Source: an uncultured Kordiimonas sp. (lineage in GTDB: Bacteria; Pseudomonadota; Alphaproteobacteria; Sphingomonadales; Kordiimonadaceae). Taken from it: 64,000 nucleotides of DNA. The position numbers and the translations under genes are program-made. The stretch's first letter is position 1; each line of letters begins with the position of its first letter. The notes beneath the pieces are model-generated. The model saw only the letters and a list, made by a program, of their open reading frames with translations. It was not told the DNA's origin and did not search any database. Positions 1 through 14,300 of this stretch are shown here, piece after piece. Location: NCBI GenBank assembly GCA_947500295.1, contig CANMRM010000004.1, forward strand, positions 331,853-395,852, in the 5' to 3' direction.

Positions 1-2
1 CT

Positions 3-362
3 GAGTATGCGCAAGACGCGCAGCTAAAATTGAACCTGACACATGATCATTTGGCGGGAAAGGACATGGAAGTCGGTCGCTTCTACCAGAACCGTCAGGA
101 ATATTTGGCCGCAACGCTTCGTTTCCGTCGTGTCGTCGACAGGTTCCAGACAACAAGTCATACCCCTGAAGCCCTGCATCGCTTGGTCGAGAGCTATCTG
201 GCGCTGGGTATGGTGGATGAAGCGCGGTCAACTGCGGCCGTTCTCGGCGAGAATTTTGGCGACACAAAATGGTACCGTTACAGCTATTCGCTGATAATAG
301 ATGGTCGGACAGCGCCTGAAGCGCAAGGTGGCTCGTTTCTGTCAGCCTTGTGGCCGTTCTGA
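3..362 (+). CDS. bamD: Outer membrane protein assembly factor BamD, C-terminal part (5' truncated by window edge)
   Basis: The frame is open from base 3 and gives 119 residues to a TGA stop; the start lies before the window. BamD is a lipoprotein of TPR-like helical repeats that works with BamA in inserting beta-barrel proteins into the outer membrane. The visible part has the family's C-terminal repeats: a DHLAGKDMEVGRFY helix, YLAATLRFRRVV, then TTSHTPEALHRLVESYLALG. It is followed after 21 bases by recN, a frequent alphaproteobacterial arrangement. An internal TTG at 30 is not the real start because the homologous sequence continues upstream of it. Confidence 0.85.
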   Translation, partial: EYAQDAQLKLNLTHDHLAGKDMEVGRFYQNRQEYLAATLRFRRVVDRFQTTSHTPEALHRLVESYLALGMVDEARSTAAVLGENFGDTKWYRYSYSLIIDGRTAPEAQGGSFLSALWPF

Positions 363-383
363 TATTCAACTAGGGGAGGCAGG

Positions 384-4426
<4,043 letters not shown>

Positions 4427-4471
4427 CAGCTGGCATAGGCTTGCCGCTGTCATGGGGTAGGGAGGCTGTGC

Positions 4472-5434
4472 ATGGCTCTAAAGCTGTTGCAGGTGATGGC
4501 ACCAATCGCTGCTGAAACCAATGTCCGCAAAATTGCCGAGCAGGAAGGCGTCATCTCATTTTACAAAGAGTGTGAAACCGACGATGAGCACGTTGTATTC
4601 AGCCTTTTGACAGATTCGTCGCATCGCCAGGCCTTGATCGACTCCCTGCAGGAGTTGACAGCTTTGTCTCCCCGTTTCCGTATCAACATCCTGCCGGTTG
4701 ACACCACCATTCCGGCAGCAGGTTCTACAAGCACAGCCGATACACGGGAAGAGCTCAAAGCAAAAATGGCGCAAGGCGCGCATCTGGACTTCAACTATCT
4801 GCTGCTCACTTTTCTTTCAACGCTGGTGGCGCTGATTGGGCTGTTGCAGGACAATATTGCTGTTGTGATCGGCGCCATGGTCATTGCGCCGTTCCTCGGG
4901 CCTAATCTCGCCTTTGCTTTTGCTACGTCGCTCGGCAACCGGTCCCTTATGGTGGAAGCCTTCAAAACCGGCACCATTGGTGTGGGATTCGGGTGTCTGA
5001 TTGGCGTATTGTTCGGCTTCTTCTGGGGAAGCGTGCCGGCAAGCGAAGAACTGCTGGCCCGTACAACCATTGGCCTTGACGGGGTCGCATTGGCCGTTGC
5101 GTCGGGCGTGGCCGGAGTTCTGTCACTAACGTCAGGTCTCTCCATGACGCTGGTGGGAGTAATGGTTGCCGTGGCAATCCTGCCACCAGCTGCTACTTTT
5201 GGCTTCATGGCTGGAGCTGGCGAATTGAAACTTGCCTACGGTGCTTTGCTGATGGTGTCAGTAAACATTGTTTGCGTTAACCTTTCCGGTCTTATGGTTT
5301 TCCTCGCTAAGGGGATCAAGCCACGACGCTGGTTCGAGCGACGTATGGCAAAGCCCTTCGTTCTGGGGGGAATTGTTGTTTGGTCAGTGCTTCTGGTAAT
5401 TTTGGTCGTTGCCATTCGAAACCCGTTGCTGTGA
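4472..5434 (+). CDS. DUF389 family integral membrane protein
   Basis: 320 residues. After an N-terminal soluble part of about 100 residues (ACT-like in general appearance) come several hydrophobic segments: LLLTFLSTLVALIGLLQ, VVIGAMVIAPFLGP, a glycine-rich helix near 165-185, a small-residue helix near 205-235, and one at the C terminus. IGAMVIAPFLGPNLAFA is the hallmark of the DUF389 (TIGR00341-like) family, whose function is not established. An AGGGAGG ribosome binding site at 4459-4465 fits the ATG at 4472. It lies 45 bases after ligA in the same direction and could be co-transcribed. Confidence 0.85.
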   Translation: MALKLLQVMAPIAAETNVRKIAEQEGVISFYKECETDDEHVVFSLLTDSSHRQALIDSLQELTALSPRFRINILPVDTTIPAAGSTSTADTREELKAKMAQGAHLDFNYLLLTFLSTLVALIGLLQDNIAVVIGAMVIAPFLGPNLAFAFATSLGNRSLMVEAFKTGTIGVGFGCLIGVLFGFFWGSVPASEELLARTTIGLDGVALAVASGVAGVLSLTSGLSMTLVGVMVAVAILPPAATFGFMAGAGELKLAYGALLMVSVNIVCVNLSGLMVFLAKGIKPRRWFERRMAKPFVLGGIVVWSVLLVILVVAIRNPLL

Positions 5435-5661
5435 CAGACTAGCCATTCGGCTTGAAGCAAATGCACTCACGCAATTGTATCCATATGTAACAAAATGTAA
5501 TGACACTTGTGAATAGCTATGCGTTTTATGCATATCTAGTGTGCGATTTTCTCCTCTACTAGCCTCCATTCTTGCATCCTATATAGGTGCCAGCAGCGCG
5601 AAGGCTGCGAGTTACTTAACGTAACTGGTTAATGATTCAGCGAGTATTGAGGAGCCAGACC

Positions 5662-5898
5662 ATGGCACGCAAACAACAAGAGATCGAATTGATCGCAACA
5701 AACTCATTCATGGGCCTGCTGGCAAGCAAAAACCAGATTCCAGGCGTTGTCGGCGTTGAAGCTGCACCGGAACTGCGCCGCACTGGGCGTCTGTTTGAGG
5801 TAGTTGGCCGCAAGGAAGCCAAATCCAAGGTTTCATTCCGGATCGTTCGTCCATCCAGTTGGGGTGGCAACGTAGACGGCGGCGCGTTCGCCCACTAA
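5662..5898 (+). CDS. Small conserved protein of unknown function (78 aa)
   Basis: The start chosen is the ATG at 5662 (MARKQQEIELIATN), because GAGGAG lies just ahead of it; an in-frame upstream ATG at 5632 lacks such a site. The product is basic (several K and R) and soluble in appearance, with no signal peptide or membrane segment. I do not recognise a domain. The pattern RRTGRLFEVVGRKEAKSKVSFRIVRP suggests a small beta-rich, possibly nucleic-acid-binding protein, but that is inference. It stands alone, with its own upstream region of about 230 bases and a strong terminator right after it, so it is likely a monocistronic gene. Confidence 0.7.
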   Translation: MARKQQEIELIATNSFMGLLASKNQIPGVVGVEAAPELRRTGRLFEVVGRKEAKSKVSFRIVRPSSWGGNVDGGAFAH

Positions 5899-5933
5899 AA
5901 CTGTTGGGGTCGACAGGGTCGGCACCTGATCAG

Positions 5934-5967
5934 AAAAAAGCCTGCAGATACGTCTGCAGGCTTTTTT
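5934..5967. terminator. Strong intrinsic terminator, probably bidirectional
   Basis: A perfect 9-bp stem (GCCTGCAGA at 5940-5948, TCTGCAGGC at 5953-5961) with a TACG loop is flanked by A6 on the left and T6 on the right. The A and T runs extend the stem and supply a U tract for transcripts from either side. It lies between the converging small gene (ending 5898) and prmA (ending 5975). Confidence 0.92.
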
Positions 5968-5974
5968 GTTAGCG

Positions 5975-6898
5975 TCAGCTTGTTAGTTGAAGGGCGCTCC
6001 ATTCACCGCTCTCTTCGGATTTGATGAGCTGTAGTCCCTGATCCTGATAGGCTTGCATGACTTCGCTCTGTTGCGTGATGAGCAGGCCGGAGAGGATAAG
6101 AACCCCGCCCGGGGCCAGTGCCGCCACGATGTCGCTGGCCATCGCGACGAGGGGGCCGGCAAGAATGTTGGCAATGATCACATCGTATGGAGCTTCACTC
6201 TGGAGCTCGGCATCGTCCAGACCATCTGCTGTCTTGAAAGCGACCCCGGGTATTCCCGGTTTGAATTCGCGTATTGGCACTTTGTTGATGCTTGCGTTTT
6301 CGACTGCAACATCAGTGGCAATCGGGTCAATATCGGTGGCGGTGCCGCTGGCTGCAGGCCACAGTTTGTTTGCCGCCAAGGCGAGCACACCGGAGCCGGT
6401 GCCCAGATCAAGAAATTTGCCTGGCGATATGTCACTGCCCAATGCGTCGAGCAGGGCTAGACAGGCCGCGGTCGTTTCATGCTTGCCGGTACCAAATGCC
6501 TGGCCCGCATCAACTTGCAGATTGACGAGGTTAGCATCAGCCTTGTCTGCATCGTGGGCACCAAACACAAAAAACCGCCCCGCCTGCACGGGGGCCAGCA
6601 GCTTTTGGCTCTCACTCACCCAGTCGCGGTCCTCAACAGGACCGAATGTATGGTGCCATTGAAGAAGCCCCGCTTTATCAAGGAGTTCCTTGACAAATTT
6701 ATCGGTGGGCCGGCCATCAAAAAAGATATCGATTTGCCACAGATCGCTGTTTGGCTTCTCAAAGCGAGATAGTGTCGGCGGATCTATACCGTAAAAATCT
6801 GACAGGCTTTCGAGCGTGATTTCGAGCTGTGGGGCGCGATCGTTTTCAAGGTCACCGCTGAGTTTCCAGCCAGGTTCTGTCATGGTGTCTCTTTTCAT
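5975..6898 (-). CDS. prmA: Ribosomal protein L11 methyltransferase PrmA
   Basis: 307 residues. It trimethylates ribosomal protein L11 using S-adenosylmethionine. The C-terminal Rossmann methyltransferase domain has the SAM-binding motif I LDLGTGSGVLALAA near residue 170, preceded by AFGTGKHETT, and the ANILAGPLV motif (post-II NxxL) near 245. The N-terminal domain is the L11-recognition part. The start used (MKRDTMTEPGW) overlaps the stop of pcrA by one base; the downstream ATG at 6883 (MTEPGW) is an alternative. It is the second gene of a minus-strand pair with pcrA. Confidence 0.93.
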   Translation of the reverse strand: MKRDTMTEPGWKLSGDLENDRAPQLEITLESLSDFYGIDPPTLSRFEKPNSDLWQIDIFFDGRPTDKFVKELLDKAGLLQWHHTFGPVEDRDWVSESQKLLAPVQAGRFFVFGAHDADKADANLVNLQVDAGQAFGTGKHETTAACLALLDALGSDISPGKFLDLGTGSGVLALAANKLWPAASGTATDIDPIATDVAVENASINKVPIREFKPGIPGVAFKTADGLDDAELQSEAPYDVIIANILAGPLVAMASDIVAALAPGGVLILSGLLITQQSEVMQAYQDQGLQLIKSEESGEWSALQLTS

Positions 6899-9285
6899 TA
6901 TGCGGGACGTACAAATCGGTCAACCACACGCTTGGTGCCCGCCTTCTCGAAGGCGACCAGCAATTTGTTACCTTCTACGTCTTCGACCATGCCGTAGCCA
7001 AATTTGTCATGAAACACGCGCTCTCCCACCGCAATATCACTGACTTTTTGGCTGGTTTTTTCGCTGGCTGAGCCGGAAGTTGATGGCATGTCGATCGTCA
7101 CCGAACGCTTGCGGCGCGATATCTTATCGCCGTAGCTGGCTCCGGAGCTTGAAAAGCCACCGCTTTGGCGGTTTTTGGCCCGGGCCCAGCCGGGGCCGTA
7201 TTTGTCTCCGGACGAGGTGAAATAGCCTTCATCCGACCAGTCCTCGTCAGAGCCCCAGCCACCGCGGTTCGAACGCGCACCATAGAGGCCTTGCGCCGAT
7301 TCCATTTCAATATGATCTTTTGGAAGTTCTTCAATGAAGCGGCTGGGCAGGCTGGACTGCCATTGCCCGAACACCTGCCGGTTGCCGGCAAAATAGATGT
7401 AGGCTTGCTGTTTGGCGCGTGTAATGCCGACATAGGCAAGGCGGCGTTCTTCCTCAAGCCCTTTGGCGCCGCTTTCGTCAAGGGCACGCTGGTTTGGAAA
7501 AACACCTTCTTCCCAACCCGGCAGGAACACATGATCGAACTCCAGGCCTTTTGCAGAGTGCAGCGTCATCAGGGACACTTTTTCGCGGCTGTCGTTGCTG
7601 TCGTTTTCCATTACGAGCGAGATGTGTTCCAGAAAACCCGCGAGGTTTTCGAACTCGCTCATCGCCGAAACAAGTTCCTTGAGGTTGTCCAGCCGTCCAG
7701 GGGCATCGGCGGATTTATCATTTTGCCACATTTCCGTGTAGCCGGATTCCTCAAGAACAATCTGCGCCAGTTCGCTTTGGCTTTCGCTTGCGACCATGGA
7801 CCGCCAGCGGTCGAAATCGTTCATCAGTCCTGAAAGCGACTTTCGGGCCGCTGCCCTGAGTTCATCAAGCTCCAGAATTTGAAGTGCTGCGCGTGACATG
7901 GAAACGCCGTGAGCGCGCGCAAGATGATGAATTTTCTGAACTGTGGTTGCACCAAGCCCGCGCTTGGGCACATTGATGATCCGCTCAAATGCCAGATCGT
8001 CGTCAGGCTGTGCGATCACCCGCAGATACGCCATGGCGTCCCGGATTTCGGCGCGTTCGTAGAAGCGTGGGCCGCCGACAACCCGGTAGGGCACGCCGAG
8101 GGTTATCATGCGTTCCTCGAACTCGCGTGTCTGGAACCCTGCGCGGACAAGGACCGCGATTTCGCTCAGGGCGATATCTTTGCGCTGCAGATTTTCAATA
8201 TCCTCGCCGATTGACCGCGCCTCTTCAGGTGCGTCCCACACGCCTTTTATCTGCACCTTCTCGCCGTCGCCGCTGTCGGTCCACAATTCCTTGCCGAGCC
8301 GCCCTTCGTTGGCTGCAATAAGCGCGGACGCCGCCGCAAGAATATGCCCGGTGGAGCGATAGTTCTGCTCAAGCCGCACTACTTTTGCGCCCGGGAAATC
8401 TTCAGAAAAGCGAAGAATATTGCCGACTTCGGCTCCGCGCCATCCATAGATGCTCTGGTCATCGTCGCCAACACAGCAGATATTGCGCTCAGCCTGTGCC
8501 AATAGTCTGAGCCACAGATATTGCGCGACATTGGTATCCTGATACTCGTCCACGAGAATGTAGCGGAACTGTCTGTGGTATTCGGCAAGGACATCAGGGT
8601 TGCTTTGGAAGAGCGTGATGACATGCATAAGCAGGTCGCCGAAGTCACAGGCATTCAGGACCTTCAAGCGCTCCTGATAGGCTTTGTAGAGCTCTCCGCC
8701 CAGCCCGTTCGCGAAGGCATAGCTCTCCCCAGATGGCACTTTCTCAGGCGTCAACGCCCGGTTTTTCCAGCGGTCGATCAGGCCCGCGAGGGTTCTTGCA
8801 GGCCACCGTTTGTCGTCAATATTCTCTGCCTGGATAAGCTGCTTCAACAGGCGGATCTGGTCATCGGTATCAAGAATGGTGAAATTGGATTTCAGCCCTG
8901 CGAGTTCTGCATGACGCCGCAGTATCCGTACGCAGATGCTGTGGAAGGTGCCAATCCACATCCCCTCGACGGGTCTGCCGATCACCCGTGCCACCCGGTC
9001 CTGCATTTCCTTGGCGGCTTTGTTGGTGAAGGTGACCGACAAAATGTTCCAGGGTGCGGCGCGGCCCGTTGCCATAAGATGGCCTAACCGCGTTGTCAGA
9101 ACACGGGTTTTGCCCGTGCCGGCGCCGGCAAGTACGAGTACAGGCCCATCTGTTGCCAGCACGGCTTCTTTCTGCGGTGCGTTCAACCCATCCAGATAAG
9201 GCGGTTCCCCCGAAACCTGGGCAGGTGCCGGCGTTGCCTCGTGGGCCATGTCTAAATCATCAAGGTCGAAGGGATCTGCAGTCAT
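6898..9285 (-). CDS. uvrD: ATP-dependent 3'-5' DNA helicase, PcrA/UvrD type
   Basis: 795 residues, superfamily 1A helicase used in excision repair and for clearing protein-DNA complexes. Motifs in order: Q-motif LNAPQKEAV, Walker A GAGTGKT, motif Ia SVTFTNKAAKEM, DEYQDTN (motif II), GDDDQSIYGWRGA (III), LEQNYRS (IV), SLMTLHSAKGLEF (V) and EERRLAYVGITRAK (VI). The C-terminal 130 residues are low-complexity with glycines and serines, then a Tudor-like tail (GERVFHDKFGYGMVEDVEGNKLLVAFEKAG), as in PcrA. Called uvrD/pcrA because the two names overlap in this group. The gene directly precedes prmA. Confidence 0.96.
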   Translation of the reverse strand: MTADPFDLDDLDMAHEATPAPAQVSGEPPYLDGLNAPQKEAVLATDGPVLVLAGAGTGKTRVLTTRLGHLMATGRAAPWNILSVTFTNKAAKEMQDRVARVIGRPVEGMWIGTFHSICVRILRRHAELAGLKSNFTILDTDDQIRLLKQLIQAENIDDKRWPARTLAGLIDRWKNRALTPEKVPSGESYAFANGLGGELYKAYQERLKVLNACDFGDLLMHVITLFQSNPDVLAEYHRQFRYILVDEYQDTNVAQYLWLRLLAQAERNICCVGDDDQSIYGWRGAEVGNILRFSEDFPGAKVVRLEQNYRSTGHILAAASALIAANEGRLGKELWTDSGDGEKVQIKGVWDAPEEARSIGEDIENLQRKDIALSEIAVLVRAGFQTREFEERMITLGVPYRVVGGPRFYERAEIRDAMAYLRVIAQPDDDLAFERIINVPKRGLGATTVQKIHHLARAHGVSMSRAALQILELDELRAAARKSLSGLMNDFDRWRSMVASESQSELAQIVLEESGYTEMWQNDKSADAPGRLDNLKELVSAMSEFENLAGFLEHISLVMENDSNDSREKVSLMTLHSAKGLEFDHVFLPGWEEGVFPNQRALDESGAKGLEEERRLAYVGITRAKQQAYIYFAGNRQVFGQWQSSLPSRFIEELPKDHIEMESAQGLYGARSNRGGWGSDEDWSDEGYFTSSGDKYGPGWARAKNRQSGGFSSSGASYGDKISRRKRSVTIDMPSTSGSASEKTSQKVSDIAVGERVFHDKFGYGMVEDVEGNKLLVAFEKAGTKRVVDRFVRPA

Positions 9286-9359
9286 AAGGGCTTCATAGCA
9301 CCCTTATCAGGGAGGGCAAACAGAAGCTTGAGGAATTTATGACTCTATCAAATTTACCA

Positions 9360-11162
9360 CTATGTGATGCGGTTCATCGACCGATCCTGACCGTGTGTCT
9401 CGAGCAGGGCACGCGTATACTCTTTCATCACGTCGCGGTGCCTGATCAGGCCGACAACAACATCTTTTTGACTTGGAGAAACAACCGGCAATGCTTCTTC
9501 ACCAGAGCGATCCAGTCGCTTGAGTGCAACTTCCAGAGGTTCAGTTGTTTTGATCAGATTCCCGACTTCCCGGGTGAATTCTCCAACAAGACGGTCCCGT
9601 TCCTGGCCTGTTTCAAATACAGAGGCGGGCATCTGATTGAGCGAAAGGACACCGGAAATTTTACCGGTTTCGTCTGTCACGACGAGTACGCCGCCACCTT
9701 GAACGATCAGGAGTTCCCTCGCTTTTTCAACGGTGTCTGTGTCCCGGATGGTGAAAAAGTCTCGGCTCATATGTTCGCCAACAGTTGCCGACTTAAGAAG
9801 GTAGGTGGCTCGTCCGCCTTCAAGCTGAAGGCCTCGATGCGCCAGTTGCATCAGGAAGAAAGAGCGCTGATAAAAGATACTTGTCACGACGCTGGCGATG
9901 GCCGACGCGATCATGACCGCAATGGTGACATTATAGTCGCCGGTAATTTCGAAGACGATCAGGATTGTCGAGATGGGCGCTCCCAGTACGGCAGATGCCA
10001 CCGCCCCCATGCCGACAACGGCATAGAGCCCGGGCGTCGATGCGAGTTCAGGAAAAACACTGCCCGCGATAATGCCGAAAGCGCCGCCGACCATCGCACC
10101 CACAAAGAGTGAGGGGCTGAAGACACCACCCCCAAATCGGCCAGCGTAGGAAACAACAGTTGCCGCCATTTTGGCGACAATCAGGGCAAGCAGCAGGGGG
10201 AACGCATATGTGCCGTTGAGCGCATGGCTTGTCGCCTCATACCCAATACTCAGTACTTCGGGATACAGCAGAGCCATGGCACCGATGATCAAGCCGGCGA
10301 TGCCGGGTTGAAGCCAGATTGGGATGGCTTTCCATCTGTCCCGCATCTGGTCCGCCCATCGCAAACCGGCCATGAATGTGACGGCCGCTATGGCAGACGC
10401 AATACCGAGAATGAGGAATGCCGGAAATTCCCAAAAGCTTGTTATGAAATAGTCGGTAGTTTCAAAAGCAGGGAAGTTGCCGAGGTGTATCCGGCTGACG
10501 ACGGTCCCGGCGATGGCAGCGATCACGATCGGTGCAAATGTCTGCAGGGCATAGTGACCAATGATCACCTCAAGAGCGAAAAACACGCCTGCTATCGGTG
10601 CGTTAAAAGACGCCGCAACTGCTGCAGCCACACCGCACCCAAGCAGTGTTCGGGCTGCTGCCGGATTAAGTTTCAAAGTCTGGGTAACGACGGACGCGAG
10701 GGTTGCGCCAATGTGCACGGCCGGGCCTTCGCGCCCCATCGAGGCGCCGGTACCGAGCGACACGATTGTCGCCGCAGCGCTCAGGGTGCCATCTTTCAGG
10801 TCAACACGGCTGTCTCGCAGCGCTGAGGCTTCAATGACATTTGAAACCCCGCTGGTTTGGCCGCGATCGTGAAACCTGAGCAATTGTCCAACAACAAGGC
10901 CACCTGCGACAGGCACAAACAAAAGGTGCCACCAATCCAGGTTGCTGGCACCGGTTGCAAGCGTAGCACCGTCAACGCCAAAAGTTTGTGTTAGCAGCCA
11001 ACTGATGGCCAGATAGAACGCAATGGCCGCATATCCCACGATGACCCCCACCAACACCGCCAGCAGAGATATGGCGCCGAAGCCATATCCGCCCGAGCGA
11101 AACAGACGGGCGCGGATGCGCCGCATCAGTTTTGAGTAGGGGGAGCGTCTTTGCCGAGCCAT
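9360..11162 (-). CDS. ClC-family chloride channel/transporter with C-terminal CBS domains
   Basis: 600 residues. About ten hydrophobic helices occupy residues 25-435; the C terminus holds a CBS pair (about 455-590). The conserved GREGP motif with the gating glutamate is present (GASMGREGPAVHIG). GGGVFSPSLFVGAMVGGAFG matches the second pore signature GxFxP. The usual GSGIP-type first loop is replaced here by RGQTSGVSNVIEA. Upstream, AGGAAA precedes the ATG. Such proteins are either Cl-/H+ antiporters or channels; the sequence alone does not decide. It stands alone on the minus strand, with AsmA starting 165 bases away on the other strand. Confidence 0.9.
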   Translation of the reverse strand: MARQRRSPYSKLMRRIRARLFRSGGYGFGAISLLAVLVGVIVGYAAIAFYLAISWLLTQTFGVDGATLATGASNLDWWHLLFVPVAGGLVVGQLLRFHDRGQTSGVSNVIEASALRDSRVDLKDGTLSAAATIVSLGTGASMGREGPAVHIGATLASVVTQTLKLNPAAARTLLGCGVAAAVAASFNAPIAGVFFALEVIIGHYALQTFAPIVIAAIAGTVVSRIHLGNFPAFETTDYFITSFWEFPAFLILGIASAIAAVTFMAGLRWADQMRDRWKAIPIWLQPGIAGLIIGAMALLYPEVLSIGYEATSHALNGTYAFPLLLALIVAKMAATVVSYAGRFGGGVFSPSLFVGAMVGGAFGIIAGSVFPELASTPGLYAVVGMGAVASAVLGAPISTILIVFEITGDYNVTIAVMIASAIASVVTSIFYQRSFFLMQLAHRGLQLEGGRATYLLKSATVGEHMSRDFFTIRDTDTVEKARELLIVQGGGVLVVTDETGKISGVLSLNQMPASVFETGQERDRLVGEFTREVGNLIKTTEPLEVALKRLDRSGEEALPVVSPSQKDVVVGLIRHRDVMKEYTRALLETHGQDRSMNRIT

Positions 11163-11342
11163 TTGTTTCCTGATCGCGTTTGCGAAAATGAAAATTTTTC
11201 ACAGAGTCTTCAAAGGTTTGCTCGCACCTTAGCCATCAATGATCTAAAGGTTAAGTGAAAATCGGTCGTATATTTGCCAAATTCATCATGCTAATAATTG
11301 GCTGTCGCGGCGCTTCGGCCGCTTTGATTGATAGGCCCGACT

Positions 11343-14300
11343 GTGAAGAAGAAAACAGTTTCCTTTTTTCTGTTTGGATTGCTGACCCTTCTGCTCGTGT
11401 CGATTTCGGTCACGCTCTATGTCATAGACTGGAACAAGTACCGGGACACATTGGCCTCACTTGCGACCGACAGGCTGGGTGTGCGGGTGGAGCTCGCGGG
11501 GGACCTGAGCCTTGGTTTCCTGCCGCGTCCTACTGTTTCTGCCCGGCTTGTCCGCCTGACGCCGGGCCAGGCTGGCTTCAACGACGCCATTGCCACCGCA
11601 GACCGAATTGATATGCACCTCGGCCTGACGGCCTTGATGACAGGCTCACTTGAGTTGCAAAGCCTCGCTTTTGACGGCTTGACGGCAAGCCTGCTGGAAA
11701 CGGACGAGGGCTGGACAATCGAAGGATGGCCGACAGGTGACGGCGAGGCGGGTGCGCCAACCCTGTTGTCCCTGGACCGATTCAGGATCAACAGTGGCAC
11801 AATCAATGTGCGACCACTCGCTGGAGAGACGGTGTCCCTTGAGGGCCTGGATCTGTCGCTCGCGGGGCGTTTGCCCATGGGGCCCCTGGACTGGGATGGC
11901 TCCGCAGTTGTCGCGGGCCGCAATGTGGTGGTTTCGGGCCGGGTCGCGCCGACGCGGTCTGAAGAGGCGACATCCTTGAAAGCCACCGTTTCGGTGGAAG
12001 ATAATACGCTTGAATTCTCCGGCCGCGTCAAACCGGACGGCGCCGTTCGCGGCAGGTTTCAGGCGAGCGGCAGGGATATCAACACTCCCCTTGATTTTCT
12101 TGAAGCAGCGTTTGGGGCCACAGCTGCGCCCGCGCTGCCCGCTCTCGCATTTGACCTGGACCTTCAGGTCGACAGGGACTCCAGAGGTGTAAGTCGCCTG
12201 ATATCCCGCCGCGCCAGTTTGGGCAATACACGGGGTACCCTCGATTTGACACTCGCGGACAATGCCGAAAAGCTGCATGTCACGGGCACGGCCTCGCTGG
12301 GCGCAGTTCCGCTGGACACATGGTTGGCTGACCTTGCCGGCCCTGCCGCCGAAAACAGCGCCGATGATGCTCCTGCGGCAAGCCCTCTGACCGGCAGTAT
12401 CGATATCTCTGTTGAAGCCGTGGAATTGCGCGGCAGGCAGATCCAACAGGTGGCGACCAGCCTGCGTTTCTCTGACACCGGCATGCAGGTAAGCGAATTC
12501 TCGGCGCTGCTTCCCGGTGCATCGCGGTTCTCCTATGTCGGGCAAGATGCGAGCGGCGGCACCGTTCAGTTCCAGTCAGGGGGGCTGCAGGAGATTTTAG
12601 GCTGGGCCGGAGTTGAAACATCAAGCGCTGTGCCTGCGGGCCGCCTCACAACGGCTAATTTGCGGGGCCGGCTGAACCTGACGGAAACTGCATGGATCTT
12701 GAGCGAACTGACGGGCGCCATTGATACGTCCACACTGCTGGCTGAAGTTTCTGGCAGCATCCAGCCCTTTGCGCTGGGTGAGATCATAGCATCGGTAGAC
12801 ACACTTAACCTGGACGCATATTGGCCCGATCCGGAGTTTCAGGGCGGCGGCGAGCCCGTGCCAGCTCTTCCGCCCGTGGCTTTTCAACTGGATGCGGAGA
12901 AGCTGCACTGGCTTGGACAGAATTTCACCGGCGTGCGGTTTGCTGGTTCTGTCGGCAACGATGCAATTGCTGTCTCTGACGTACAGGCCAGGCATTTCGA
13001 CGGCGATATATCAGGGTCCTTTGCTGCGCAGTTTTCGGAAGACCGTGCGCTGCAGGACCTCGCCGTGTCACTCACCTATTCAGATTGGCGTTTTCCTGTA
13101 CTTGAAAGTCTGGCGCCCGACGCAGGCCTACTGTTGTCGAATTTTACGGGCAACCGGCCAGCTTCCGGCGGGCTCGAGGCAAATGGTCCGGCGAGCGCGC
13201 TTCAATCGCGCGTTACCCTCAACTCTGACGCAGCCTCGTTTGATTTTGCCGGTGCTATCGACGTTTCAGCGATGCGCGGCCGCCTTCAAGGTAGCCTGTC
13301 GCTCCGGAACGTAGCTGACATGACGCATCGCATGGGCATCTGGAAAGCGGCCGATGGTCATCTTCTGCCGATATCCAGCAACCTGACAATTGATGGCGCT
13401 CGAGAGAGGTTTAGCTACACAGCCACCGGCGATTTTGCGGCTAGCCAGTTTTCTGCGTCAGGTGACTATTCATCGACTGGTATCACTCTTGTTGCTTCCA
13501 TTTCTGCTGGTCCTGACCAGCAAACCGGCCTTGACGCGGTTGTTCAGCAAGCTGGTCTTCCTGTTGACACGTCCCAGCCGCGCCGAGCGCGCTTCAGCCT
13601 CGTTTCCGGGGAGGAGAACTGGTCGCTGTCGGACATCGACATCCGTAATGGAAACATGGCGATAGCTGGAAACCTTCAACGCGGCGCAGAAGCAATCAGC
13701 GGTGGCCTGATTGTCCAGGAATTCGACATGTCGACGCTGGCGGCAAACAACGACAACCAAGGTCGGGAAATGAATGTGCCACCTGGTGCCGTTTCTCTGG
13801 ACCTTCGCAACATTCGTTGGTTTGGCCAGAGGTTGACAGCGCCTGCTGCGGGCTTGAATGCGGACGGCGAGACTGCAACCTTTACTTTAGGTGACGGCGC
13901 AACGCTTAATGAAAACCCGATTTCAGTAGACTTATCATTTCAGGAACGCAGCGGCCTGGTGGCGGCAAAGCTTGATGCCGCGAGTGTGGATATCGCACGG
14001 TTGGCCCAGGCTGTTGGGGCTTCAGGTGCTTTCTCCGGCTCTGCCGCCGCGCAGCTCGACCTCACAGCAAATCTCAAGGCAGAGAGCAGCCTGGTTTCGA
14101 CGCTTTCAGGCCAGGGGCGATTCGAAGGGGGTGCAGGCTCCCTGTATTTCATGGCCGTGCCGGAATTGATCTCAACCATCCAGAACGGCGATAGCGCAGC
14201 AAGCTTTCTGGGCGGAATAGGGTCACTTTTAAGGTCCGGAACAACTGATTTCGCACGCATTGAGGGATCTTTTCAGATCGACAGTGGCGTCGCGCTTGTC

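Noticed and set aside
356..370. GTTC-N7-CAAC in front of recN, close to a LexA box
   Set aside because: The second half is CAAC, not GTTC; one mismatch in the core makes it unconvincing without evidence.
9339..10112. A 257-residue plus-strand frame
   Set aside because: Antisense to the CBS part of the ClC gene; no domain.
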